Source of the DNA: an uncultured Pelagibacteraceae bacterium
GTDB taxonomy: Bacteria; Pseudomonadota; Alphaproteobacteria; Pelagibacterales; Pelagibacteraceae
Length of the DNA: 64,000 bases
Assembly (NCBI GenBank): GCA_902589315.1
Contig: CACISK010000004.1
Coordinates: 62,001 to 126,000 of the forward strand
Direction of reading: 5' to 3'
Shown here in pieces: positions 46,200 to 54,194 of this stretch. The translations under genes were made by a program, and so were the position numbers. The number at the start of each line of letters is the position of its first letter. The stretch's first letter is position 1. The notes under the pieces are model-generated. The model saw nothing but the letters and a program-made list of their open reading frames with translations, was not told the origin of the DNA and did not search any database.

Positions 46200-46646
46200 T
46201 TATTTAATTTCAATAAGTTTCTTTTTTTTATGGTCTGGAATAATCCTTTCACATGCAATTGTTAAAAGACCATCTTTTAACTCTGCACCATTCACTTTTA
46301 CATCATCAGCAATTGTAAATGATCTCGCAAATTGTCTTTGCGATATACCTTTGTGGATTATCTCTCCATCTTGGTTTTTATTTTCACTTCTATCAACTTG
46401 TTTAGTTCTTACAGTTAATAGATTATCTTCAAACTCTACCTCAACATCTTTTTTGCTAAAACCAGCTAAAGCAACTTCAATTGAGTAGTTATCTTTGCCA
46501 GTCCTTCTTATGTTGTACGGCGGGTAGTTTGATTGCATACTTAAACCACCATTGCCCAACATGCTTTCGAATTGGTCAAACATATCGTCAAAACCAATTG
46601 AGAAAGGCCGAAGTGAGTTGAAAATTGATAGATCCTTACTTGTCAT
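46200..46646 (-). CDS. Small heat-shock protein Hsp20 (IbpA family)
   Basis: ATP-independent holdase chaperone binding unfolded proteins. The alpha-crystallin domain runs from about 37 (YPPYNIRRTGKDNYSIEVAL) through AGFSKKDVEVEFEDNLLTVR to GLLTIACERIIPD. The start MTSKDLSIFNSLRPFSIGFD is characteristic of the IbpA/HspA group of proteobacteria. 148 residues. A strong AAGGAGG ribosome site precedes the ATG inside a probable RNA thermometer, with a heat-shock-type promoter further upstream. Confidence 0.94.
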   Translation of the reverse strand: MTSKDLSIFNSLRPFSIGFDDMFDQFESMLGNGGLSMQSNYPPYNIRRTGKDNYSIEVALAGFSKKDVEVEFEDNLLTVRTKQVDRSENKNQDGEIIHKGISQRQFARSFTIADDVKVNGAELKDGLLTIACERIIPDHKKKKLIEIK

Positions 46647-46706
46647 ATTATCCTCCTTTAATTAAGCAAGTTTATTTATTGCTAGCCCCATTAGGCGACT
46701 AACTTG
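46647..46706 (-). promoter_or_regulatory. ROSE-like RNA thermometer in the hsp20 leader (putative)
   Basis: On the minus strand CTTGCTT (46670-46664) can pair with the ribosome site AAGGAG (46658-46653 region), leaving one bulged G. This is the U(U/C)GCU versus AGGA pairing that defines ROSE elements before alphaproteobacterial small heat-shock genes. The same CTTG can alternatively pair with CAAGTT (46706-46701), and TTGCT with AGCAA (46683-46679). An additional GC-rich stem with a bulge lies at about 46685-46702. The leader is about 60 nt from the likely start of transcription. Confidence 0.55.
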
Positions 46707-46708
46707 TT

Positions 46709-46738
46709 ATATATGGTAATTAATTTTGATATTTCAAG
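46709..46738 (-). promoter_or_regulatory. Heat-shock (sigma32-type) promoter of hsp20
   Basis: On the minus strand CTTGAAA (46738-46732), a 15-base gap and CCATATAT (46716-46709) match the RpoH consensus (CTTGAA / CCCATNT). A sigma70 reading is TTGAAA-N17-ATATAT. The -35 box starts just 2 bases after the end of the upstream ptrB gene. Confidence 0.55.
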
Positions 46739-46739
46739 A

Positions 46740-48821
46740 TCAAGTTTTTAATTTTCCAGCTATTTTCAAAGCGAATGCGTAGTCAACTGCAATCTCCTCA
46801 ATTGCTCCATCTCTTCCAGATTTTCCTCCATGACCTGCATTCATTTCTGTTTTTAATAAAAGTAAATTGTTATCCGTTTTGTAATCCCTTAATTTTGCAG
46901 TAAATTTTGCTGGCTCATCAAATAATACCCTGTTATCACTTAGACTTGTTGTTATCAAAATGTTTGGGTAATCTATCTTTTTAATATTGTTATAAGGTGC
47001 ATATGAAAATATGTAATCAAAGTGTTCTTTTTTATCTTTAGCATTTCCAAATTCATCAAATTCGCCGACTGTTAATGGTAACGAATGGTCTAAGTTCGTG
47101 GTCAACGAGTCAACGAAAGGAACAGCCATAACAATACCCAAAAATAAATCAGGCGCTTGGTTAACAACGGCTCCCATTAAAAGGCCTCCAGCAGATCCAC
47201 CCATTCCAATAATATTACCTTTAGATGTAAACTTTTTTTCAATTAAAAATTTTGCAGACGCAATGTAATCTTCAAACGTATTTTTCTTGTTTAATAATTT
47301 TCCTTCTTTCCACCATTTCATTCCTTTTTCCATACCGCCTCTAATATGAGACGTTACCCATATAATATCTCGCTCTATTAAACTTATTCTGGTTGAAGAA
47401 AAACTTGGTGACATAGAACTTCCGTATGATCCGTATCCATATAATAATAATTTTGCAGATCCATCTAATTTAGTTTTTTTATGTCTTGTTATTGTAAGAG
47501 GAACCAATCTTCCATCATGAGAGGCACACTCTAGTCTTTCAACTATATAGTCATCAGAATTATGGCCACTAGGAATCTCTTGTTCTTTAACTAATTTTTT
47601 CTCCTTTGTTTTAAGATTGTATAGGTAAGTCCTTCCAGGAGTTTTTGGTGATGAATATGATAAATAAACGGTATCAGTATTTCTATTTCTTTGGGTTAAC
47701 GAAACACCGGGCACTATAACTTTTTCATCTGAAAAAAATATTTCTTCCTCTTCATTATTTTTTGGATTTCTTAATATTAATTTTGATAATGCATTAGAAG
47801 TTTCAGATCTTATAATCCAATTATCTAAGAAAATTAATCCACCAATTAAAACTTCATCTCGTGCAGGTATAAATGTTTTCCAGTCCTTTTTTTTTAAATC
47901 ATTTGTTTTTTCGATCTTAAAATCTTCTGCATCTTCATTTGTATGCTTGTAAAAATTACCATTCCATGAATTGACCGAATATATTATCCCTCTTTTTCTT
48001 TTATCAATTAGTTTCGGTTTTGGAATTATTTCATCTGCATTAAAGTAATATTGTTCGGACGTATTATGATCTGATGACGTAATAAAAAAATACTTTTCAT
48101 CAGAGCTGAGACCTATTCCTACAGTAAATGCTTCACTTTCTTCTTTAAAAATAAGAATATCTTTAATAGTAGGAGTTCCAATTTCATGCCTGTAAATTTC
48201 TCTCGGTCTGTGATTGTTATCAAGTTTTGAGTAAAAAATATATTTGTCATCTAAGCTAAATGTTATTCCACCACTAGTATTTTCAATTTTTTCGCCAACT
48301 TGCTTTCGACTTTTAATATCTCTTATATGTATGGTGTAATATTCAGATCCTTTTAAATCTAATGAATAAGCTAGCAAATTATCATTGTAACTAACTTCTA
48401 AGTCTCCAAGCCCAAAATATTCTGTTTTAAGCTTTTCTTTTTCTAAATCACCATTCCAAATTTCTTCTATATTTTCAGAGTCAATTTTTTTTCTTAACTT
48501 TATAGAATAGTTTCCTTTTGTTGTTGTTTTTGTCCAGTAGCTATATCTTACATCTTTAAATGGAAGAGACTCATCATCAAGTTTAATTCTACCTTTAATC
48601 TCATCAAATAAAACTTTTTGAATTTCCTTTGTATCTGACATTTGATGACTAAAATAATCATTTTCATCCTCAAGATATTTTCTAACCTCTGGTAATAATT
48701 TTGAACTATCTTTTAATACCTCAAGTATGTTTTCCTGATGTATCCAACTATAATCGTCTTCCCAGGTTACGTTGTGACAAGATTTTAATTCTGGTTTTTT
48801 TTTAAGCTGTGGTATTTTCAT
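46740..48821 (-). CDS. ptrB: Oligopeptidase B-like S9 family serine peptidase
   Basis: Prolyl-oligopeptidase-fold peptidase cleaving short peptides, for oligopeptidase B after basic residues. Residues 1-~400 form the beta-propeller and the C-terminal part the hydrolase. The nucleophile is about Ser543 in GMGGSAGGLLMG. The family motif LLLYGYGSYGSSMSPSF precedes it, and the late His lies in NAGHGGKSGRDG. 693 residues. No signal peptide, so cytoplasmic. It ends 94 bases before hsp20. Confidence 0.9.
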   Translation of the reverse strand: MKIPQLKKKPELKSCHNVTWEDDYSWIHQENILEVLKDSSKLLPEVRKYLEDENDYFSHQMSDTKEIQKVLFDEIKGRIKLDDESLPFKDVRYSYWTKTTTKGNYSIKLRKKIDSENIEEIWNGDLEKEKLKTEYFGLGDLEVSYNDNLLAYSLDLKGSEYYTIHIRDIKSRKQVGEKIENTSGGITFSLDDKYIFYSKLDNNHRPREIYRHEIGTPTIKDILIFKEESEAFTVGIGLSSDEKYFFITSSDHNTSEQYYFNADEIIPKPKLIDKRKRGIIYSVNSWNGNFYKHTNEDAEDFKIEKTNDLKKKDWKTFIPARDEVLIGGLIFLDNWIIRSETSNALSKLILRNPKNNEEEEIFFSDEKVIVPGVSLTQRNRNTDTVYLSYSSPKTPGRTYLYNLKTKEKKLVKEQEIPSGHNSDDYIVERLECASHDGRLVPLTITRHKKTKLDGSAKLLLYGYGSYGSSMSPSFSSTRISLIERDIIWVTSHIRGGMEKGMKWWKEGKLLNKKNTFEDYIASAKFLIEKKFTSKGNIIGMGGSAGGLLMGAVVNQAPDLFLGIVMAVPFVDSLTTNLDHSLPLTVGEFDEFGNAKDKKEHFDYIFSYAPYNNIKKIDYPNILITTSLSDNRVLFDEPAKFTAKLRDYKTDNNLLLLKTEMNAGHGGKSGRDGAIEEIAVDYAFALKIAGKLKT

Positions 48822-48838
48822 TTAAATTTAATTAATTT

Positions 48839-49348
48839 ATGAATATTTTTTTTGCAATACTAATTATCTTTATAATTCTTTATATTTTACTCAATTGGTT
48901 TGCCAAAACCTCAACAAAAAAAATATCAAAATTTGTAAGAACATTTATTATAATTTCTTCAATATTGTTAGCGGTAATAATGGCATATGCAGGAAGATAT
49001 ATATTTTCCTTACCATTTATGTTGGCTATTTTGCCTTTAATTAAAACAAAAGCTGGCATTTCTTTATTTCAGCTATTTAGATTATGGGGGCTTTTTAGAG
49101 TTCTAAAAAATTCTGGCAGATTTAATTTTAATCAATTCAATCAAAATATGTCATCTCAGAATATGAGTTTAGATGAGGCATATAGAATTTTAAATTTAGA
49201 TCCCAAAAAAAAATATACAAAAGATGAAGTGATGAATTCTTATAAAAAAATAATGAAAAAAATTCATCCCGATAGAAGTCCAGAATTAAATAATATTGCA
49301 ACATTGGTAAATGAAGCCAAAGAGAATGTTATTAAAAATATTAGCTAA
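48839..49348 (+). CDS. Membrane-anchored J-domain (DnaJ-like, Tim14-type) protein
   Basis: Two to three N-terminal hydrophobic segments (about 2-18, 34-54, 58-68) lead to a C-terminal J domain. Its helix II-III loop carries the HPD tripeptide (KKIHPDRSPELN near 142-153). 169 residues. This topology resembles DnaJ-like proteins related to mitochondrial Tim14/Pam18. Such proteins recruit Hsp70 to the membrane. It converges with the glycosyltransferase, overlapping by 8 bases. Confidence 0.82.
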   Translation: MNIFFAILIIFIILYILLNWFAKTSTKKISKFVRTFIIISSILLAVIMAYAGRYIFSLPFMLAILPLIKTKAGISLFQLFRLWGLFRVLKNSGRFNFNQFNQNMSSQNMSLDEAYRILNLDPKKKYTKDEVMNSYKKIMKKIHPDRSPELNNIATLVNEAKENVIKNIS

Positions 49349-50300
49349 TTAAGTTCTGAAATTTTTCAAAGATTTTTAACGGATTTATTCGCTCCTTACC
49401 CTCGGTTCCATGAGTAACCTTTTCTACACCATCTGGTATTAGTGGATGCATTTTGGAACTATAACTTCCATATATTAGTGGGGTATCTGACATTAAAACA
49501 ATAGTTTGTTTTCCTAACCCAGCAGATAAATGGCTGAAACTTGAGTCATTACAAATGGCTATATTGCAATTTTTTATTATAGGTAAAGTTTCAGAAATAC
49601 TGAGTTCATTTAATGGTGTACATAAATTCTTATGGTAACTTAAAATTTCGTTCATAATTTCAATTTCTTCATTTTTATTACCCGTAGCTAAAAAAAATCT
49701 GCATTTAAAGTTTTTTAAACATAAATTCATAAACTCTATAAATACTTTTGGTGGAATTCTTTTTGTTGGTCCCGATCCACCAATTCCTAACAATATATTT
49801 TTCACTTCATCACTAAAATTAAATTTTAACTTTATCTTTTGAACATTTTCATCTTTAACATCAATAATTGGGTCACTTTTAATTTCTAAATTAAAATTAT
49901 TTTTTAATAATTTATTAGCAGCTTCTATAATATGCTGATTTTTTTTTTTAAATAATGGATACTGATAAATATTATTAATTCCTGCAAACTTACAGACTAA
50001 TTTATATCTAAGTGATGAATTAAAAATTAGCACTTTATCAAATTGATATTTTTTAATATCAGAAACTAGTCGAAAAAATCCGCTCAATCCGTCGTGAAAA
50101 CCTTTCTTAGTTTGATCTCTTTTTAAAATAATAATTTCATTAATATATTTATTATCTTTAATTAAGTGTTCAGCTTTTGAATTTTCTTTTACTAATAAAG
50201 TTACTTGACTGTTATATTTTTTTGCAACGGCTTCTATATATGGAAGAAATATTACCATATCACCGATTCCCATTCTGTTTTGAATTGCTAAGATTTTCAT
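49341..50300 (-). CDS. Glycosyltransferase family 9 (heptosyltransferase-like)
   Basis: GT-B fold transferase related to ADP-heptose:LPS heptosyltransferases. The N-terminus ILAIQNRMGIGDMVIFLPYI has the family pattern, NILLGIGGSGPTKRIPPKVF (near 165) is the nucleotide-sugar region and CNDSSFSHLSAGLGKQTI (near 248) the acceptor-side motif. 319 residues. It is not next to other LPS genes here. Donor and acceptor sugars are unknown. Confidence 0.8.
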   Translation of the reverse strand: MKILAIQNRMGIGDMVIFLPYIEAVAKKYNSQVTLLVKENSKAEHLIKDNKYINEIIILKRDQTKKGFHDGLSGFFRLVSDIKKYQFDKVLIFNSSLRYKLVCKFAGINNIYQYPLFKKKNQHIIEAANKLLKNNFNLEIKSDPIIDVKDENVQKIKLKFNFSDEVKNILLGIGGSGPTKRIPPKVFIEFMNLCLKNFKCRFFLATGNKNEEIEIMNEILSYHKNLCTPLNELSISETLPIIKNCNIAICNDSSFSHLSAGLGKQTIVLMSDTPLIYGSYSSKMHPLIPDGVEKVTHGTEGKERINPLKIFEKFQNLIS

Positions 50301-50348
50301 GTATTTTTAAAACCTTTACTATTTTATATTTTTATATAAATTTTTGGT

Positions 50349-51233
50349 ATGGGATATTTCAATGGTATTTATGCGGCAAGCCTTTCTATACTAGATAATA
50401 ATTTACAGTTAGACTGCGAAAAAACATTAAAACATGCTGAAAATCTGATTGAAAAAGGTTGCCATGGAGTAATATTTTTTGGCAGCACAGGTCAATCTCA
50501 ATTAATTTCGTTAAGCGAGAAAATTAAACTCATTAATATTTTACCTAAGAGCAAACATAAAGATAAATTTATTATTGGAACTGGCCTAAATTCGTTGGGA
50601 GATAATATTAATTTGCTTAATATTTCAAAATCAATTGGCTTTGAAAATTTTTTAGTAATGCCACCAGCATACTATAAATATAACGATGATGATGTTTTTA
50701 ATTTTTATTCCAAATTAATAGAAAATGTCAAAGATTGTAGAATAATTTTATATAATTTCGAAAAGTTATCTGGATATAAATTTAGCATAGAATGTGTTTC
50801 AAAGTTAGCAAAAAGCTTTCCTAAAAATGTTCTCGGAGTAAAGGATAGTAGTTACAACTTGTATGAAAATTTAAAGATTGAAAATTTTTCTGTCATGCCT
50901 GGATCTGAAAGTAAGTTGCTGAAGGGCCTAGAATTAGGATGCTCAGGTATTATTACAGCAACAACAAATGTCACCTCTTATTTAGCAAGAGATGTATATG
51001 ATAAATTTAAAAATAATTTAAATCAAACATCAAACGAAAAACTTTGTATGATTAGAAGTATATTTGACAAATATAATCTCATTTCAGGCCTGCATACATT
51101 TATGAGCACAGAAGACGCTGATTTTAAAAATTTAATTCCACCTTTAAAACTTTTATCCAAAAATGAAGAAAAATTATTTTTTTCAGAATTAGATAAATTA
51201 AACTTTAATATAAACAACCTTAAAGCAGCTTAA
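50349..51233 (+). CDS. Dihydrodipicolinate synthase-family (DapA/NAL) aldolase or lyase, substrate unknown
   Basis: TIM-barrel Schiff-base enzyme. The catalytic lysine is in LGVKDSSYN (near 162-170) and the tyrosine in IILYNFEKLSGY (near 132). The usual GTTGE/GSTGE substrate-binding motif reads GSTGQSQLIS, with Gln for Glu, so true dihydrodipicolinate synthase activity is doubtful. 294 residues. It shares one base with the cfa-like gene (TAATG). Confidence 0.8.
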   Translation: MGYFNGIYAASLSILDNNLQLDCEKTLKHAENLIEKGCHGVIFFGSTGQSQLISLSEKIKLINILPKSKHKDKFIIGTGLNSLGDNINLLNISKSIGFENFLVMPPAYYKYNDDDVFNFYSKLIENVKDCRIILYNFEKLSGYKFSIECVSKLAKSFPKNVLGVKDSSYNLYENLKIENFSVMPGSESKLLKGLELGCSGIITATTNVTSYLARDVYDKFKNNLNQTSNEKLCMIRSIFDKYNLISGLHTFMSTEDADFKNLIPPLKLLSKNEEKLFFSELDKLNFNINNLKAA

Positions 51234-52420
51234 TGAAACTTATAAATTTTTTAAACGATTTATTTAAAGAAGATGGCTTTATATTAATAGATTATAATTC
51301 TAACAGATATGTTATAGGAAAGCCTTTGAAAGAAATTCCTATAGAATTACAGTTGTTAGATAAAAGTTTGCATAAAAAACTACTTTTCCATCCAGATCTA
51401 TATTTTGGTGAGGCGTATACAAATGGATCTTTAAGATTAAGAAATGGAACTTTGACAGAATTTCTTGATATAGCTTTTAAAAATATTGGAAGAGCAGATA
51501 TTAATATTTATGGAAAGACATTAAATAAAATAAAGGGAACTTTAAAATACTTAACAAGTTTTAATAAAATTGTTAAATCTAAACAAAATGTTGCACATCA
51601 TTATGATATTTCAGAAAAATTATACGATTTATTTCTTGATAAAAAAAGACAATATTCATGCGCATACTTCAAAAATGAAAATGACACTTTAGAGACTGCT
51701 CAAGAAAATAAAATTGATCACATAATTAAAAAACTTCATATACAACCTAACCAAAAAATTTTGGATATTGGCTCAGGGTGGGGTACACTTGCAATCGATA
51801 TTGCAAAAAAAACAAAAGCTTCAGTTACAGGAATTACACTTTCAGAAAATCAATTAAAATATAGTCAAGAAAAAGCTAAAGAATTAAATTTAGATAACCA
51901 AGTTGAATTTAAATTAATAGATTACAGACAATTGAATGAAAAATTTGATAGGATAGTTAGTGTTGGAATGTTTGAACATGTTGGAAAAAAATTCTATAAA
52001 ACCTATTTTAATAGGGTGTCTCAAATGTTAAAAAAAGATGGGGTAGCTCTAATACACACAATTGGATCAAATCTTCCACCTAGAGACCCACAGCCTTGGA
52101 TAACAAAATATATTTTCCCAGGCGGATATACCCCTAGTTTAAGCGAAATAACAAGGCCAATCGAGGATTCTGGACTAATAGCTACAGACATTGAGATTTT
52201 AAGGATGCACTATGCCCACACTTTAAGAAATTGGAAAGAGAGATTCCTATCAAAAAAAGATAAAGTTTTAGAAATGTTTGACGAAAAATTTTTAAGGATG
52301 TGGGAATTTTATTTTACAAGTTGTGAAATGGCTTTTAAATGGGGAGATCAAGTTGTATTTCAACTTCAGTTAACTAAAGATATAAGATCTGTTCCTAATA
52401 CTAGAGACTATATTTATTAA
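51233..52420 (+). CDS. Cyclopropane-fatty-acyl-phospholipid synthase-like SAM methyltransferase
   Basis: Adds a methylene from SAM to unsaturated acyl chains, or a related lipid modification. The SAM motif ILDIGSGWGTLAIDIA is near 171-186; VAHHYDISEKLYDLFLD (near 122) and the QYSCAYF segment near 139 are CFA synthase hallmarks, and VGMFEHVGKKFYKTYF (near 243) follows. 395 residues, full length. One-base overlap with the DapA-like gene. The product lipid is not determinable from sequence. Confidence 0.87.
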   Translation: MKLINFLNDLFKEDGFILIDYNSNRYVIGKPLKEIPIELQLLDKSLHKKLLFHPDLYFGEAYTNGSLRLRNGTLTEFLDIAFKNIGRADINIYGKTLNKIKGTLKYLTSFNKIVKSKQNVAHHYDISEKLYDLFLDKKRQYSCAYFKNENDTLETAQENKIDHIIKKLHIQPNQKILDIGSGWGTLAIDIAKKTKASVTGITLSENQLKYSQEKAKELNLDNQVEFKLIDYRQLNEKFDRIVSVGMFEHVGKKFYKTYFNRVSQMLKKDGVALIHTIGSNLPPRDPQPWITKYIFPGGYTPSLSEITRPIEDSGLIATDIEILRMHYAHTLRNWKERFLSKKDKVLEMFDEKFLRMWEFYFTSCEMAFKWGDQVVFQLQLTKDIRSVPNTRDYIY

Positions 52421-52449
52421 AAATTAGCTGATAAAGCTGTATTTCTTAA

Positions 52450-53649
52450 ATGAAAAAAAAGAAAAAAAAACCTAAAAAAAAAAATATAAAAATAAAGGTT
52501 AAAAAATCAAAAAATAGATCCAAGTTAAAATTTAAAAAAAAAAAATCACAATTTAAAAAAAAAAAATTTCAATTAAAAAAAAACACGACAAAAAGATTAA
52601 ACCAAAGAAAAAAAATTATAAAAGTTAAAAAAAAGATAATTCCTGAAAAGGGTATAATTTCAAGAACAGTTAGACTTGAGGAAGATTTAAAAAATAAGTT
52701 TTCTTTCAAATTTAATTTTAATTTACTGGCTATAGATAAATTAATACAAAAGTTTTTTCAAAGTATAGAATTTAGATTAATGCGTTTTAAAGAGATAAGA
52801 GCTGAGGAAAAAAGACAAATTAAACTAGAGAAAATAGAACAGGCAGAAAAAGAAAAAATCGAAATTGAGAAACAAAAGAAAGCAGATGAAGCAGCCTTTT
52901 TAAAAGAAAAGGAAATCCAGTTAAAACAAGAACAAAAATTAGAAAGAGAAAGAGCAAAGGATATAAAATTATTTTTAAGAAAAGAACAAGCCATACTAAG
53001 AAAAGAGCAGGCGGAGCGACAAAAGAAATTTTTACAAGAATTAAAATTAGAAAAACAAATCGAAAAATTTAGAATAAGAGAGGTAAAAGAACTAGAACAA
53101 CTAGAAAAATTAGCTTTAAGAGAAAAGAGAGAGGATTATTCAGGATTACAAGAGCGTATCGAAAAACTAAAATTAAAATATCAACAAATAAGAGATCAAA
53201 AAATAAGAGAACGAGTTGAGGCTCTAGGTGTAGAAACACAAGAAGGAGACGATAGAGCAAAATTACTTCAAAGAGAAAGGGAGTATACTTTAGCTAGACA
53301 AAAAATTGAGTTTGCACTTGAGAGTTTTTATAGAAGTGCGAATAGTTTAGTTTTTCAACTTAATAAAAGATATATAACTAAACATATGTCTATCTTGAGA
53401 TGCATAGATAGAAGATTTGAAACTGGAGAGATTTTCATAAAATGGGATGAAACAATTGATGATGAGTGGTTAATACTAATTTATATTAAAGATAATTCTC
53501 CCGACGAAGGTATAGTCATTGAAGATAAAACAAATGAAGAAAAAAATATTTCACATGAATTTAAACCAAGTGAAATCTTTAAAGCGTCAGATTTAATGGT
53601 AGATTCATTAACGCAGCTGATTGCAAAAAAAAGGTCTAAGAATAATTAA
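52450..53649 (+). CDS. Lys-rich coiled-coil protein with unknown C-terminal domain
   Basis: Not recognised. The first ~75 residues are almost solid lysine with Ile/Phe spacers, encoded by long A-runs. Residues ~105-270 are a charged Glu/Lys/Arg/Gln heptad-like helix (likely long coiled coil). The final ~125 residues form a globular region (VFQLNKRYITKHMSILRCID, FIKWDETIDDEWLILIYIKD). No signal peptide or membrane segment. 399 residues. The basic head suggests nucleic-acid or membrane binding (inference). The stop overlaps the convergent TPR gene by 4 bases. Confidence 0.75.
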   Translation: MKKKKKKPKKKNIKIKVKKSKNRSKLKFKKKKSQFKKKKFQLKKNTTKRLNQRKKIIKVKKKIIPEKGIISRTVRLEEDLKNKFSFKFNFNLLAIDKLIQKFFQSIEFRLMRFKEIRAEEKRQIKLEKIEQAEKEKIEIEKQKKADEAAFLKEKEIQLKQEQKLERERAKDIKLFLRKEQAILRKEQAERQKKFLQELKLEKQIEKFRIREVKELEQLEKLALREKREDYSGLQERIEKLKLKYQQIRDQKIRERVEALGVETQEGDDRAKLLQREREYTLARQKIEFALESFYRSANSLVFQLNKRYITKHMSILRCIDRRFETGEIFIKWDETIDDEWLILIYIKDNSPDEGIVIEDKTNEEKNISHEFKPSEIFKASDLMVDSLTQLIAKKRSKNN

Positions 53650-54194
53650 ATTTGTTGGTCTTTGATAATTTTTTCTATTAACTTTATATTTTCTCCACTT
53701 TTAATTAATGGATAAATAGATTTTGCTTTTCTCAGGTCATCAACTGCTTTTTCATATTCCTTTAAACTTAAGTATATTTGTGCTCGTCCAGATAATGCTC
53801 CAAAATGTCTTGGTTCTAGATCTAAAACTTTTTCAATATCATCTAACGATTTCTCATAATCTCCTAATATAAATAGCAATGTGGCTCTCTTATTCCAACC
53901 CTCCGCCCATTTTGGGTCCTCATTAATCACGTCTGTAAATAGTTTTAATGCCATTCTATACTGCTGATGATACATGGAATAAGTTCCGTTCTCTAATTTG
54001 TTCGTCAGATAATCATTGTTTGGGTGTCTTGTCCATTTATTCCAAATTTGATCCTCTAGCTTTTCTGCTTGTTGTAAATTTTTTGCGTTAAGCAATTCTT
54101 TAAACAATATATTTAAATTGTCTGAATACACATTATTTGTACTTACAAATAAAAATATAATTATAAAACTTATATGTTTTTTAATCACTGACAT
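53646..54194 (-). CDS. Secreted TPR-repeat protein
   Basis: A signal peptide (MSVIKKHISFIIIFLFVSTN...) is followed by a helical region and about three TPR repeats: QYRMALKLFTDVINEDPKWA, GDYEKSLDDIEKVLDLEPRH and KEYEKAVDDLRKAKSIYPLI. Such repeats mediate protein-protein contacts; no enzyme is implied. 182 residues. The start overlaps the ScfR-type regulator by 14 bases, so the pair is probably coexpressed. Confidence 0.8.
   Translation of the reverse strand: MSVIKKHISFIIIFLFVSTNNVYSDNLNILFKELLNAKNLQQAEKLEDQIWNKWTRHPNNDYLTNKLENGTYSMYHQQYRMALKLFTDVINEDPKWAEGWNKRATLLFILGDYEKSLDDIEKVLDLEPRHFGALSGRAQIYLSLKEYEKAVDDLRKAKSIYPLIKSGENIKLIEKIIKDQQI

Noticed and set aside
52450-52680. Poly-A region read as non-coding or pseudogene
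   Set aside because: The frame continues without interruption into a long coiled coil and a globular tail, so it is treated as a genuine protein.
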